In this document: positions 1 to 5,351 of the stretch, piece after piece
Numbering within the stretch: the first letter of the stretch is position 1
Layout: every line of letters starts with the position of its first letter
The notes under the pieces: model-generated
What the model saw: the letters and a program-made list of their open reading frames with translations, nothing else
Told to the model about the DNA's origin: nothing
The model's database searches: none
Made by a program: the position numbers and the translations under genes
From: Planctomycetaceae bacterium
GTDB taxonomy: Bacteria > Planctomycetota > Planctomycetia > Pirellulales > Thermoguttaceae
Assembly (NCBI GenBank): GCA_031257725.1
Contig: JAIROD010000208.1
Location: 1 to 5,351 of the forward strand
Direction: 5' to 3'
DNA: 5,351 nucleotides

Positions 1-40
1 ACTACCTATCTCTTCATTTATTTGTGAAAGGAATTTAAAA

Positions 41-2251
41 ATGGAGTTTACTCGATATATTCGGCTGATGTTATGTTTTGTTATTTTGTTGGCGTTTTTG
101 GCGGAATCTGCGTCGGCGCAGTTTATTCGTCGTCAACTCCGACGCATTCCCGGATTTCCAACCGCAGAACCCGGCTATCGGGTCGGTTCGCCAACTCCGG
201 AACCTCTCATTCAAGGAGACGGACGAATTTTGGAACGTGTTCGGAATATCGTCAACCTCTTCACTGAAAACGGTACGGAACTTAAACCTGTTGCGGTAAT
301 TTCGTTTGCCGGTTTCGACGAGTTTAAACGGGTTCTTGAAATTGTTGCGAAGGAAATCCGTTTGGATAAAGGAAGTTTGGAAGAACCAGCGTTGTTGAAT
401 GTTTTTCTTGCGGTGTATGAACGGATTGTGGGGCAAGGTTTTGATACCGGTCAACCGCTTGGAATGATTTTGCAAACGGATGGAATTTTGTATTATCCGC
501 TTCTTTTCACTCCGCTGAATCTAAACAGTAAACTCGGTCAGTCGCTGAAAAATGATTATGCCGAACAACTTCCTGATGGTCGTTATGCAATCCGTCAGGA
601 GATTTTCAATTGGCCTCTTGGACGACTCTATGTTCAACAGCACAACGGTTGGGTGTTCATTGCGACGGAGCAACAACTGAAGACCTTGCCCGATAATCCG
701 ACAACCCTTTTGCAAGGGCTTGACCGTAAACATTTAATCGCCGCAAGATTTGACTTACAAAATTTGCCGTCGCTTTCAACCCGTGCGGCATTGACGCTTA
801 GTGAAATGAACGCGGTCGCGCAGGCTGAAACAGAACTCGAAAAAGCAACCGCACGGTTAGGAATTGGTTATCTTCGCTCACTCGCCGAACAAGCCGACTT
901 CCTTGAATACACTTTTTCCTACGACGAAGAACATGCGGATTATGTTATTGAACAAAAAGAAATCGTCAAACCAAACACGGAACGCGCCGCATTGTTACAG
1001 CAACGCCGGAATGCCCAAAGTCCGTTTCACGCCTTTTACCGTCCGGAAAACGCAGTGTTAGCGTCGCATTGGGTGATGAACTTAACACGATCGCAAAGCA
1101 GAGAACTTGAAACGATTTTGGATGAATCGCTTGGAAAAAATCTTTTAACGGAAGAAGAACGGTTGGAATTGCAAAAGCGGTCGGAAGAAAAAAGTAATAA
1201 TAAAAGTAAGACTAAAAGTCCGACTTCACGAAAACGCCCGACTCCGAAAACTCCGCTCCAGCCGGAAACGGAAAATAAATCAGAAACGGAAAATAAACCG
1301 GAAACGGAAAATGAACCGGAAACTGTCCCCAATATCCCTGCCAATCCCAATCGTCCCTTTCCTACTTTTCCCGATTCAATTACTGATCCGAATGAACGTC
1401 TTGCGCAACTTCTGGCGCAAATCCCGCCGGAACAAATTGAAAAGGAAATGCTCGAAGCCTCCGAAACTGCATCGGCTGGAACACCAAACGTGATGCCTGA
1501 TCTTGTGTTGAGTAAAACGCAGGCGGAGAATCTGACAGACGTACAAAAACTTGAAGTTATTTTCCGGCGTGTTGGTGTTGCCTATTATTGGGCGTTAATT
1601 GGTGCAGTGCGGAGCGGTCAGTTTGACGCTGCTTCGACTTGCTCTTTTGAACAGGGAATGATCGGTGTTTACAATATTGTGGAAGGTAAAAAATTCAGAA
1701 AATCGTTGGATTCTGTTTTTGCTGATATCGAAAAGGAGTTTCCGGAAGTTTACGCACGGAATATCCGAAGGGATTACATGGAATCGGAAGGCTTCACACT
1801 GACCAGTATTTCATTCCGTCCGGGTATGTTTATCAAAAATCAATTTTTGTCATGGCTTATTCCGTCGGAATATTTGGAACGTGAAACACGTCTTGTTCTT
1901 GGAGTTCGGGACGATGCCCTTTGTTTTGCGGTTGGTTCCGGCGATTTTGCGGAACAACGTCTGCTTGAAGCAATAGCCGGAACAACCGAAACGCTTCCGG
2001 TGTACGATATATTTTTTACATTTTCGGCTTATGAATTAGGCAGGGCGTTTGCTCAATCGGGAAGTCCGGATCGATTGGTTCCATTCAAAATTGTTGCAGC
2101 AAACACCAATCCCAATGCCCGCGCTTATGCTGTTTCAAAATTTACCGATACTTCAAAAACATTGACTCTTCGTATTTCCGCTCTTTTAACACCTTCCATC
2201 TGGCGTTTCCGTGAAAACCTACGCGAAGTAAGATATTACCGATGGCATTAA
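41..2251 (+). CDS. Exported two-part protein of an unnamed planctomycete-type family
   Basis: 736 residues, function unknown. ATG 41 is chosen because AAAGGAA at 27-33 sits 7 nt upstream and the protein then opens with a good signal peptide: R5 and R8, a hydrophobic stretch from about L9 to A21, and ASA|Q cleavage after residue 26. The mature protein has an N-terminal part (about 60-375) with GMILQTDG-like strands, a glutamate/alanine-rich helix around 255-275 and the phrase RPENAVLASHW from residue 334. A charged linker follows (about 375-490: Lys/Ser/Thr/Pro-rich, with hexapeptide repeats from 408), then a C-terminal part (about 491-736). Overall pattern and phrases such as 'QTDG' and 'PENA' resemble secreted hypothetical proteins frequent in planctomycetes; this comparison is from memory, not a search. 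I see no catalytic motif and no C-terminal anchor. It is probably periplasmic or secreted. There are 89 bp before the next gene and no clear terminator. Confidence 0.9.
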   Translation: MEFTRYIRLMLCFVILLAFLAESASAQFIRRQLRRIPGFPTAEPGYRVGSPTPEPLIQGDGRILERVRNIVNLFTENGTELKPVAVISFAGFDEFKRVLEIVAKEIRLDKGSLEEPALLNVFLAVYERIVGQGFDTGQPLGMILQTDGILYYPLLFTPLNLNSKLGQSLKNDYAEQLPDGRYAIRQEIFNWPLGRLYVQQHNGWVFIATEQQLKTLPDNPTTLLQGLDRKHLIAARFDLQNLPSLSTRAALTLSEMNAVAQAETELEKATARLGIGYLRSLAEQADFLEYTFSYDEEHADYVIEQKEIVKPNTERAALLQQRRNAQSPFHAFYRPENAVLASHWVMNLTRSQSRELETILDESLGKNLLTEEERLELQKRSEEKSNNKSKTKSPTSRKRPTPKTPLQPETENKSETENKPETENEPETVPNIPANPNRPFPTFPDSITDPNERLAQLLAQIPPEQIEKEMLEASETASAGTPNVMPDLVLSKTQAENLTDVQKLEVIFRRVGVAYYWALIGAVRSGQFDAASTCSFEQGMIGVYNIVEGKKFRKSLDSVFADIEKEFPEVYARNIRRDYMESEGFTLTSISFRPGMFIKNQFLSWLIPSEYLERETRLVLGVRDDALCFAVGSGDFAEQRLLEAIAGTTETLPVYDIFFTFSAYELGRAFAQSGSPDRLVPFKIVAANTNPNARAYAVSKFTDTSKTLTLRISALLTPSIWRFRENLREVRYYRWH
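1262..1324 (+). repeat. 18-bp in-frame tandem repeat (hexapeptide PETENK)
   Basis: Three 18-bp units (1262-1279, 1280-1297, 1298-1315) plus a half unit (1316-1324) follow the pattern ccggaaacggaaaataaa with few substitutions. They encode PETENK, SETENK, PETENE and PET from residue 408, inside the hydrophilic linker of the exported 736-residue protein. The near-identity at DNA level suggests recent slippage expansion. It probably acts as a flexible acidic spacer between the two globular parts. Confidence 0.9.
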
Positions 2252-2340
2252 CTAAAAAAATTCCTAGCGTTCAGAGACTGGTGTGTTAAAACGGGTCAAA
2301 ATGTTAGGTTACCGATACCTTATACTAATGGATATTTTTT

Positions 2341-2661
2341 ATGAATAAAAAGCATACACCAACTTTAGGCTGTTTAAGCGGTTGCCTTTGTACGCTTCTT
2401 TTAATTTTATGCCCGATAACGGCTTTTTTTATAACACTAACTAATTACTGCATAACAACAGATTCATCTATTATCTATCCTATTATCAGTTTTGTTATAT
2501 CGTTAATTGGAATTTCTATTTATACATTTTTACACATTCGCGATTGCCGAATCGAAAAAGCAAAAAGCGAAACGGAAAAAGAAGAAGACAAAAAGAATAA
2601 ACTAATTAGTATTCTCATGATTATAATTGCGTTTTTAATTGGATGGGATACTGGTAAATAA
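2341..2661 (+). CDS. Small three-helix membrane protein, unrecognised
   Basis: 106 residues; I do not recognise the family. Three hydrophobic segments are visible: about residues 13-33 (with cysteines C11, C15, C17 and C24 at or in it), about 44-65, and about 88-102. Between the second and third lies a charged stretch of roughly 20 residues rich in Lys and Glu (EKAKSETEKEEDKKNK), likely cytoplasmic. The start is weakly supported: only GGA at 2330-2332 lies 8 nt before ATG 2341, and TATACT at 2321-2326 could be a -10 box giving a very short leader. Base composition is clearly more AT-rich than the neighbouring exported protein genes, which suggests separate origin. It ends 5 bp from the end of the convergent tail-chaperone remnant. 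The size and hydrophobicity would also fit a phage-associated or accessory membrane protein, but no holin, antitoxin or immunity motif can be named. Confidence 0.6.
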   Translation: MNKKHTPTLGCLSGCLCTLLLILCPITAFFITLTNYCITTDSSIIYPIISFVISLIGISIYTFLHIRDCRIEKAKSETEKEEDKKNKLISILMIIIAFLIGWDTGK

Positions 2662-2666
2662 CCTTC

Positions 2667-3017
2667 TTACTTCCTATACTTTTCATACTTTACGAGTAAT
2701 CTTTTGATGTTTTCTGCTTCGTGATTCGCTCCCATTTCGGACGATCCCGCAATAGGCTGCTTGAATTGCAATAAACAATCCTCAACGGACGGGGCATCTG
2801 TTCGACCGGCATTAGCGGTAATAAATTCGTATATTGTCTTGACTAACGACGCAAAGTTAAAATCTAACCGTCTTTCACCAAACGGCCCCTTCACTTGGTA
2901 ATACCGCAGCCAACTTTTATATTCTTTCGCCGTAATCCGGTCTTTTAATTCCTCCATAGGGATTCCCAACGCCAACGATAAATTGTGCCAAAATTGCCAT
3001 TGGAAATCCCCGTCTAG
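2667..3017 (-). CDS. gpT-like tail chaperone extension, reached by -1 frameshift
   Basis: Minus-strand frame open from the slippery site to TAA 2669-2667. Entering at C3017 in the -1 frame gives LDGDFQWQFWHNLSLALGIP and on through MEEL, a helix with EYKSWLRYYQ, then PFGERRLDF: 116 residues, or 171 as a fusion with the gpG-like part from ATG 3181. The order W-x-F-x4-LALG-x4-EL, then W-x2-YY and PFGE-x2-LD is typical of the T-type extension of phage tail assembly chaperones (the region annotated as tail assembly protein T), which bridges the chaperone to tail tube subunits. An independent start is unlikely: TTG 2975 and ATG 2957 lack ribosome binding sites and fall inside the conserved part. 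In intact phages the tape measure gene follows; here a convergent small membrane gene ends 5 bp away, so the pair is stranded. With the gpG half truncated, expression is doubtful. Confidence 0.65.
   Translation of the reverse strand, partial: LDGDFQWQFWHNLSLALGIPMEELKDRITAKEYKSWLRYYQVKGPFGERRLDFNFASLVKTIYEFITANAGRTDAPSVEDCLLQFKQPIAGSSEMGANHEAENIKRLLVKYEKYRK
2958..3011 (-). promoter_or_regulatory. Stem-loop stimulating the -1 frameshift
   Basis: On the minus-strand transcript ggggatttccaa (3011-3000) can pair with ttgggaatccct (2969-2958): 12 consecutive pairs, of which two are G-U wobbles, enclosing a 30-nt loop. The stem begins 5 nt after the slippery heptamer, the spacing expected for a frameshift stimulator. 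The pairing is seen directly in the sequence; the role is inferred. Confidence 0.55.
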
Positions 3018-3211
3018 TTTTTTAAGAGTTCTTCCTCATCCTCATCCGACAGATCGTTCAACTCTTTGGCGGCGTTGTAAATTCGTGTCAACGGTCTTGA
3101 CGATTTTTTCGTCAACCACTCCACATCGGACGGTTGAAAAATCGGTCTCCGGTTTTCATCGCAACAAACCAATACCGCCATGCGGTAGGTTAAGATTGTT
3201 TCAACAGATCA
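3014..3211 (-). pseudogene. Phage tail assembly chaperone (gpG-like), 5'-truncated
   Basis: Read on the minus strand from ATG 3181 this gives 55 residues ending ELNDLSDEDEEELLKN, then TAG 3016-3014. The same frame stays open upstream of the ATG (SVETILTYR) as far as an in-frame TGA at 3211-3209, and that stretch looks homologous to the family too. The pattern 'VLVCCDENRRPIFQPSDVEWL' (cited in part), a helix, then LSDEDEEEL-KN matches the C-terminal half of the short tail assembly chaperones of siphophages (lambda gpG role: coating the tape measure protein during tail assembly). Those proteins are usually about twice as long, so the N-terminal half is missing. No Shine-Dalgarno sequence precedes ATG 3181. 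The gene is therefore probably a remnant. Family assignment is from remembered sequence pattern; the truncation is inferred from length and the TGA. Confidence 0.6.
3017..3023 (-). promoter_or_regulatory. Programmed -1 frameshift slippery heptamer A AAA AAC
   Basis: Minus-strand codons TTA AAA AAC TAG (3025-3014) contain the X XXY YYZ heptamer A AAA AAC, with the zero-frame stop directly after it. Slipping back one base moves ribosomes into the gpT-like frame. Position and function match the known G/GT frameshift of lambda-like tail chaperones, although lambda itself uses a different heptamer. Confidence 0.75.
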
Positions 3212-3240
3212 TTTGTGTATAATGTCGTTTTGTGTATAAT
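3196..3240 (+). promoter_or_regulatory. Possible tandem promoters for the phosphodiesterase-LamG gene
   Basis: TATAAT occurs at 3218-3223 and 3235-3240. Upstream TTGTTT (3196-3201) and TTGTGT (3213-3218) each lie 16 bp away and match TTGACA only in the TTG half. They would give a leader of roughly 80-100 nt before ATG 3326. The -10 boxes are perfect to the sigma-70 consensus but the -35 elements are poor, and promoter rules in this lineage are uncertain. Confidence 0.3.
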
Positions 3241-3245
3241 GTCGT
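3212..3245 (+). repeat. Exact 17-bp tandem duplication at the phage-remnant breakpoint
   Basis: TTTGTGTATAATGTCGT occurs at 3212-3228 and again immediately at 3229-3245, and the following T also matches. The duplication abuts the in-frame TGA (3211-3209, minus strand) where similarity to the tail chaperone stops. Each copy carries TATAAT. Confidence 0.9.
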
Positions 3246-3247
3246 TA

Positions 3248-3281
3248 AACAGATAGACAGCCGATGTTGGCAATATCTGTT
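3248..3281 (+). repeat. Inverted repeat in the leader before the phosphodiesterase gene
   Basis: AACAGATA (3248-3255) is complementary to TATCTGTT (3274-3281), and GCC (3260-3262) to GGC (3269-3271) inside it, so an 8-bp stem with an internal loop and a small apical hairpin can form. A near-exact direct repeat, TGTTGGCAATAT / TGTTGGCGATAT (3265-3276, 3278-3289; 11 of 12 match), overlaps it. No T-run follows, so it is not a terminator. It could be an operator or a leader hairpin, 44 nt before the start codon. Confidence 0.4.
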
Positions 3282-3325
3282 GGCGATATTTTGTAGTTTC
3301 GACTTTATTTTGAAAGGTTAATTTT

Positions 3326-5023
3326 ATGTACAAATTTTTTGTTTTATCGTTGTTTGTTTCTATTTTTACCGTAACTTCGGTTTATGCAGAGCGTGTGCCA
3401 AAATCGTTGGTTATTATGCTTGACGGCGCCAGAAGCGATGTCATGTTAATGGCTAAAACTCCGAATCTTGATTCGGTCTGCAACAGCTCTTGGGCAACTG
3501 ATTATCACGGGGCATGGTCATTGGCTGCTCATACGGTTAAAGATGCTCCCACAATTAGCGGTCCCAATCACGCCACCATCGCCACCGGTGCTACTCCTCA
3601 AAAAACAAAAATTCCAAACAATGATTTATACGGAAATTATAACAAGACCAATGCCAGTGCTACGTACAAAAATCATCTGACACGGATTAAAGAAAAATAT
3701 CCTGAAAAAAAGACGGCTTTCGTCTTTTCTTGGAAACCGGATAACATTCTCGTCTCGGAAAATAATCTGTGTGATCTTGTTGTTTGTGACAGTGATCAAA
3801 ATAACGCCAAACACGTTCCGAAAATTCTTGACGGTTCTTACGAAAACGAACTCTGGAAAAAAGGAACAGATATTGACGCAATGCTTTATTTTATTGACTT
3901 GCCGGATCATGTCGGTCATAGCGGCGGTTATTGCCCGCCCGGTCAGAAACACAATGAATATATTGCCTGCATTGAAGAAATTGACGGTTGGTTCGGCGTT
4001 ATTCTTGAAACAATACGTAAACGAACAAATTTCACTAATGAAGATTGGTTAATTGTCGTTACTTCCGATCATGGCGGTTGGGTCAGTGGACATGGTCCGA
4101 TGCGGGCGGATAATTTTACAATTCCATTTTTTATTACCGGTCACAATATTGTATCGGGTGAAATGGAAGGGCAACCGTGTAATGCCGATGCCGCAGTTAC
4201 GGTTTTGGATCATTTCGGTTTTGATGTTGCAAAAATGAAAGAGGAGGGGTTGCTTGACGGTTCTGTTCGCGGAAAAAGTGAAACGGTTTCTACGTCTGTG
4301 AAACCGCTTGACGACGGACTTCTTGTTTATCTTCCGTTTGACGGCAGTTTGGAAAACAAGACTCCAAAAATTTCCGAACCGATTGTTGCAGAAAATCGCG
4401 GAGCGGTGATCAAATCGACCGGCGGAAAGAAAAACGGTTATCTTGAGATTCGTAAAAGCGAACAACCGCAATTCGTAACGCTTGGCAATCCTAAAGCATT
4501 GCAATTCGGAACGGATGGGAATTTTTCGGTTGCATTTTGGACTCGAATACCAACAGTTCAGGAAAATGATCCGGTTTTTATTAGCAATAAAAATTGGGTG
4601 ACAGGTCAAAATTCCGGATTTTGTCTCTTTGCTAATCCTTTACCCGCGAATAACGGAAACATTATCGGGTTCAATATTGCCGACAACAACAAACTCCGTG
4701 TTGATGTAAAACAGATTTTTCTCACATTGAATGAGTGGCGGTTTTGCGCTGCAACAGTAAATCGAAAAGGTAATGCAACACTTTTTGCAGGGAATCCGAA
4801 TGGACGATTGTTTTTTTGTAGCGAAAGTCTGATTGATGAAAATCTCGGAAAAAGTTTTGGTCGGTTGGACGGCAATATCAATACACCGTTGTCTTGGAAT
4901 ATCGGTCAGGACGGAACCGGAAATTATAAACCACAACTCAACGCCGATATTGATGAACTCCGTATCTGGAACCGTGCTTTAAGTTTAAAAGAAATTGAAA
5001 CACTGTTCAAAAGCGTACCATAA
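3326..5023 (+). CDS. Exported alkaline-phosphatase-superfamily phosphodiesterase with C-terminal LamG domain
   Basis: 565 residues. ATG 3326 follows AAAGG (3313-3317) by 8 nt and opens a signal peptide (K3, hydrophobic 4-20, VYA|E after residue 21). Residues about 25-310 form a type I phosphodiesterase/nucleotide pyrophosphatase-like metal hydrolase domain. Visible pieces are LDGARSD with metal ligand D33, SGPNHATIATG with S78 at the nucleophile position (Thr or Ser in this family), PDHVGH with D194 and H198, and SDHGG with D248 and H249, then GHG with H256. This is a full set of two-metal ligands, so the enzyme is probably active on a phosphate (or related) ester outside the cytoplasm. Residues about 332-562 form a LamG/concanavalin-like domain: the YLPFDGSLEN opening, AFWTR strand, and the closing DIDELRIWNRALS with a final helix. 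It probably binds a glycan or surface polymer. The substrate cannot be told; sulfatase is unlikely because no C/S-x-P-x-R formylglycine motif is seen. Confidence 0.88.
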   Translation: MYKFFVLSLFVSIFTVTSVYAERVPKSLVIMLDGARSDVMLMAKTPNLDSVCNSSWATDYHGAWSLAAHTVKDAPTISGPNHATIATGATPQKTKIPNNDLYGNYNKTNASATYKNHLTRIKEKYPEKKTAFVFSWKPDNILVSENNLCDLVVCDSDQNNAKHVPKILDGSYENELWKKGTDIDAMLYFIDLPDHVGHSGGYCPPGQKHNEYIACIEEIDGWFGVILETIRKRTNFTNEDWLIVVTSDHGGWVSGHGPMRADNFTIPFFITGHNIVSGEMEGQPCNADAAVTVLDHFGFDVAKMKEEGLLDGSVRGKSETVSTSVKPLDDGLLVYLPFDGSLENKTPKISEPIVAENRGAVIKSTGGKKNGYLEIRKSEQPQFVTLGNPKALQFGTDGNFSVAFWTRIPTVQENDPVFISNKNWVTGQNSGFCLFANPLPANNGNIIGFNIADNNKLRVDVKQIFLTLNEWRFCAATVNRKGNATLFAGNPNGRLFFCSESLIDENLGKSFGRLDGNINTPLSWNIGQDGTGNYKPQLNADIDELRIWNRALSLKEIETLFKSVP

Positions 5024-5049
5024 TTCCCGATACCGTTGACATCAATTTT

Positions 5050-5070
5050 ACCCGCCCCGTTGAGGCGGGT
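5050..5070 (+). terminator. GC-rich hairpin after the phosphodiesterase gene
   Basis: ACCCGCC (5050-5056) pairs perfectly with GGCGGGT (5064-5070) across a 7-nt loop, 26 nt after the stop codon. The following TTATAATCT is only weakly T-rich, so an intrinsic terminator is likely by position but not textbook. It could also be a dispersed palindromic repeat. Confidence 0.5.
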
Positions 5071-5146
5071 TATAATCTCAACAACCTTTGATAAAAAAAT
5101 GTAACCGTCTATTTTGTTTTTATCCATTTTTGTTTTAATTTTTTTA

Positions 5147-5173
5147 ACACGAAATACACGAAGCACACGAAAA
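5147..5173 (+). repeat. Three ACACGAA repeats at 9-bp spacing
   Basis: ACACGAA at 5147-5153, 5156-5162 and 5165-5171, each followed by a variable dinucleotide (AT, GC, AA). It sits after a T-rich stretch (about 5106-5145) and 8 bp before the left inverted repeat of the MITE-like segment. Read on the minus strand it is TTCGTGT-nn repeated. I know such arrays as intergenic repeats in several phyla; the function is unknown. Confidence 0.75.
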
Positions 5174-5217
5174 ATACAAAAGGGCATCTCTAATAATTCA
5201 ATTTTTTATTTTCAAGC

Positions 5218-5249
5218 AATTAATTAATTAATAAATTAATAAATTAATA
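5218..5249. repeat. AT-only microsatellite
   Basis: AATT three times (5218-5229), then AATAAATT twice (5230-5245) and AATA. Thirty-two bases without G or C, inside the MITE-like segment. Easily melted and prone to slippage; no coding role. Confidence 0.85.
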
Positions 5250-5319
5250 GTTAACGACGGGGTTTACCCCGTGTTTTAGGGTTAAGTTGAACAACGCGGG
5301 GCAAGCCCACGCCGTTAAC
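5250..5319. repeat. REP-like pair of hairpins with flanking GTTAACG/CGTTAAC
   Basis: GTTAACG (5250-5256) is the reverse complement of CGTTAAC (5313-5319). Between them lie two related hairpins: AAC-g-ACGGGG, loop TTTA, CCCCGTGTT (5253-5275, one bulge), and AACGCGGGG, loop caag, CCC-a-CGC-c-GTT (5293-5316, two bulges). Both share AACG/CGGGG arms, so they look like two diverged copies of one palindromic unit, as in paired REP elements. Four T's after the first hairpin (5274-5277) could also let it act as a weak terminator. Confidence 0.55.
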
Positions 5320-5351
5320 GTTCGGTAAATTCTGAATTATTAGAGCTTCCC

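Larger units (their letters stand above)
5182..5351. mobile_element. MITE-like segment with 19-bp terminal inverted repeats
   Basis: The left end 5182-5200 (GGGCATCTCTAATAATTCA) matches the reverse complement of the right end 5333-5351 (GGGAAGCTCTAATAATTCA) in 17 of 19 positions, with a perfect inner 13-bp core. The 170-bp interior has no credible gene, only an AT-rich microsatellite and two hairpins. Short length, terminal repeats beginning GGG, and no transposase fit a non-autonomous element, possibly mobilised by a DDE-type insertion sequence. The target duplication cannot be checked because the window ends at the last base of the right repeat. The alternative is the end region of a larger element, or a chance-conserved palindrome. 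Confidence 0.55.

Noticed and set aside
1036..1350. Minus-strand open frame of 104 codons with FSVSG-type repeats
   Set aside because: The repeats are merely the reverse reading of the PETENK-coding tandem repeat.
2252..2340. Terminator or RNA gene between the first two genes
   Set aside because: No stem followed by a T-run and no tRNA-like fold could be found in these 89 bases.
3097..3115. Perfect hairpin TTGACGA-TTTTT-TCGTCAA resembling a terminator stem
   Set aside because: It falls inside the gpG-like coding sequence (residues LTKKSS) and no T-run follows the stem on either strand; probably chance from the codons.
2983..3222. Plus-strand open frame of 79 codons
   Set aside because: It lies antisense to the tail chaperone remnant, has no ribosome binding site, and its composition (Pro, Ser, His-rich) is that of a reverse-strand shadow.
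4049..4609. Minus-strand open frame of 186 codons
   Set aside because: Entirely antisense to the phosphodiesterase-LamG gene, whose catalytic motifs fix the true frame; no family resemblance.
5147..5173. Possible CRISPR array
   Set aside because: Units are 7 bp with 2-bp gaps; there are no spacers of CRISPR length and no cas genes.
4924..5187. Minus-strand open frame of 87 codons
   Set aside because: Its start lies in the ACACGAA repeats and T-rich tract (giving an FRVLRVFRV-like protein), it crosses the terminator hairpin, and its end overlaps the LamG coding region antisense.

Overview
The window reads as chromosomal DNA of a low-to-moderate GC bacterium, most likely a planctomycete of the host-associated type. 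This is inferred from protein character alone. The first gene resembles a large unnamed family of secreted planctomycete proteins. The last gene is an exported alkaline-phosphatase-superfamily enzyme fused to a C-terminal LamG (concanavalin-like) domain, an architecture common in that phylum. Both have clear signal peptides and AAAGG-type ribosome binding sites. No 16S or other decisive marker is present.

Layout. 41-2251 (+): a 736-residue exported protein of unknown function, two globular parts joined by a charged, repeat-bearing linker. 2341-2661 (+): a small AT-rich three-helix membrane protein, unrecognised. 2667-3211 (-): a stranded fragment of a phage tail module, namely a 5'-truncated tail assembly chaperone (lambda gpG-like) and its gpT-like extension in the -1 frame. 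The two are joined by an A AAA AAC slippery heptamer directly before the stop codon, and a 12-pair stem-loop starts 5 nt after the heptamer. 3212-3289: short repeats, two TATAAT boxes and an inverted repeat, forming the probable leader of the next gene. 3326-5023 (+): the phosphodiesterase/phosphatase-LamG gene, followed by a GC-rich hairpin (5050-5070). 5024-5351: no gene. It holds a T-rich stretch, three 9-bp-spaced ACACGAA repeats, and a 170-bp segment bounded by 19-bp imperfect terminal inverted repeats (17/19 match) that looks like a MITE and carries an AT-rich microsatellite and a REP-like pair of hairpins.

The genes do not form one pathway. The two exported proteins look like native genes; the segment between them (about 2250-3250) looks like an accessory insertion scar with a phage remnant. 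The most notable observation is the tail-chaperone fragment: the frameshift machinery (slippery site, spacing, stem, open -1 frame) is intact although the 5' half of the gene and all neighbouring tail genes are missing.
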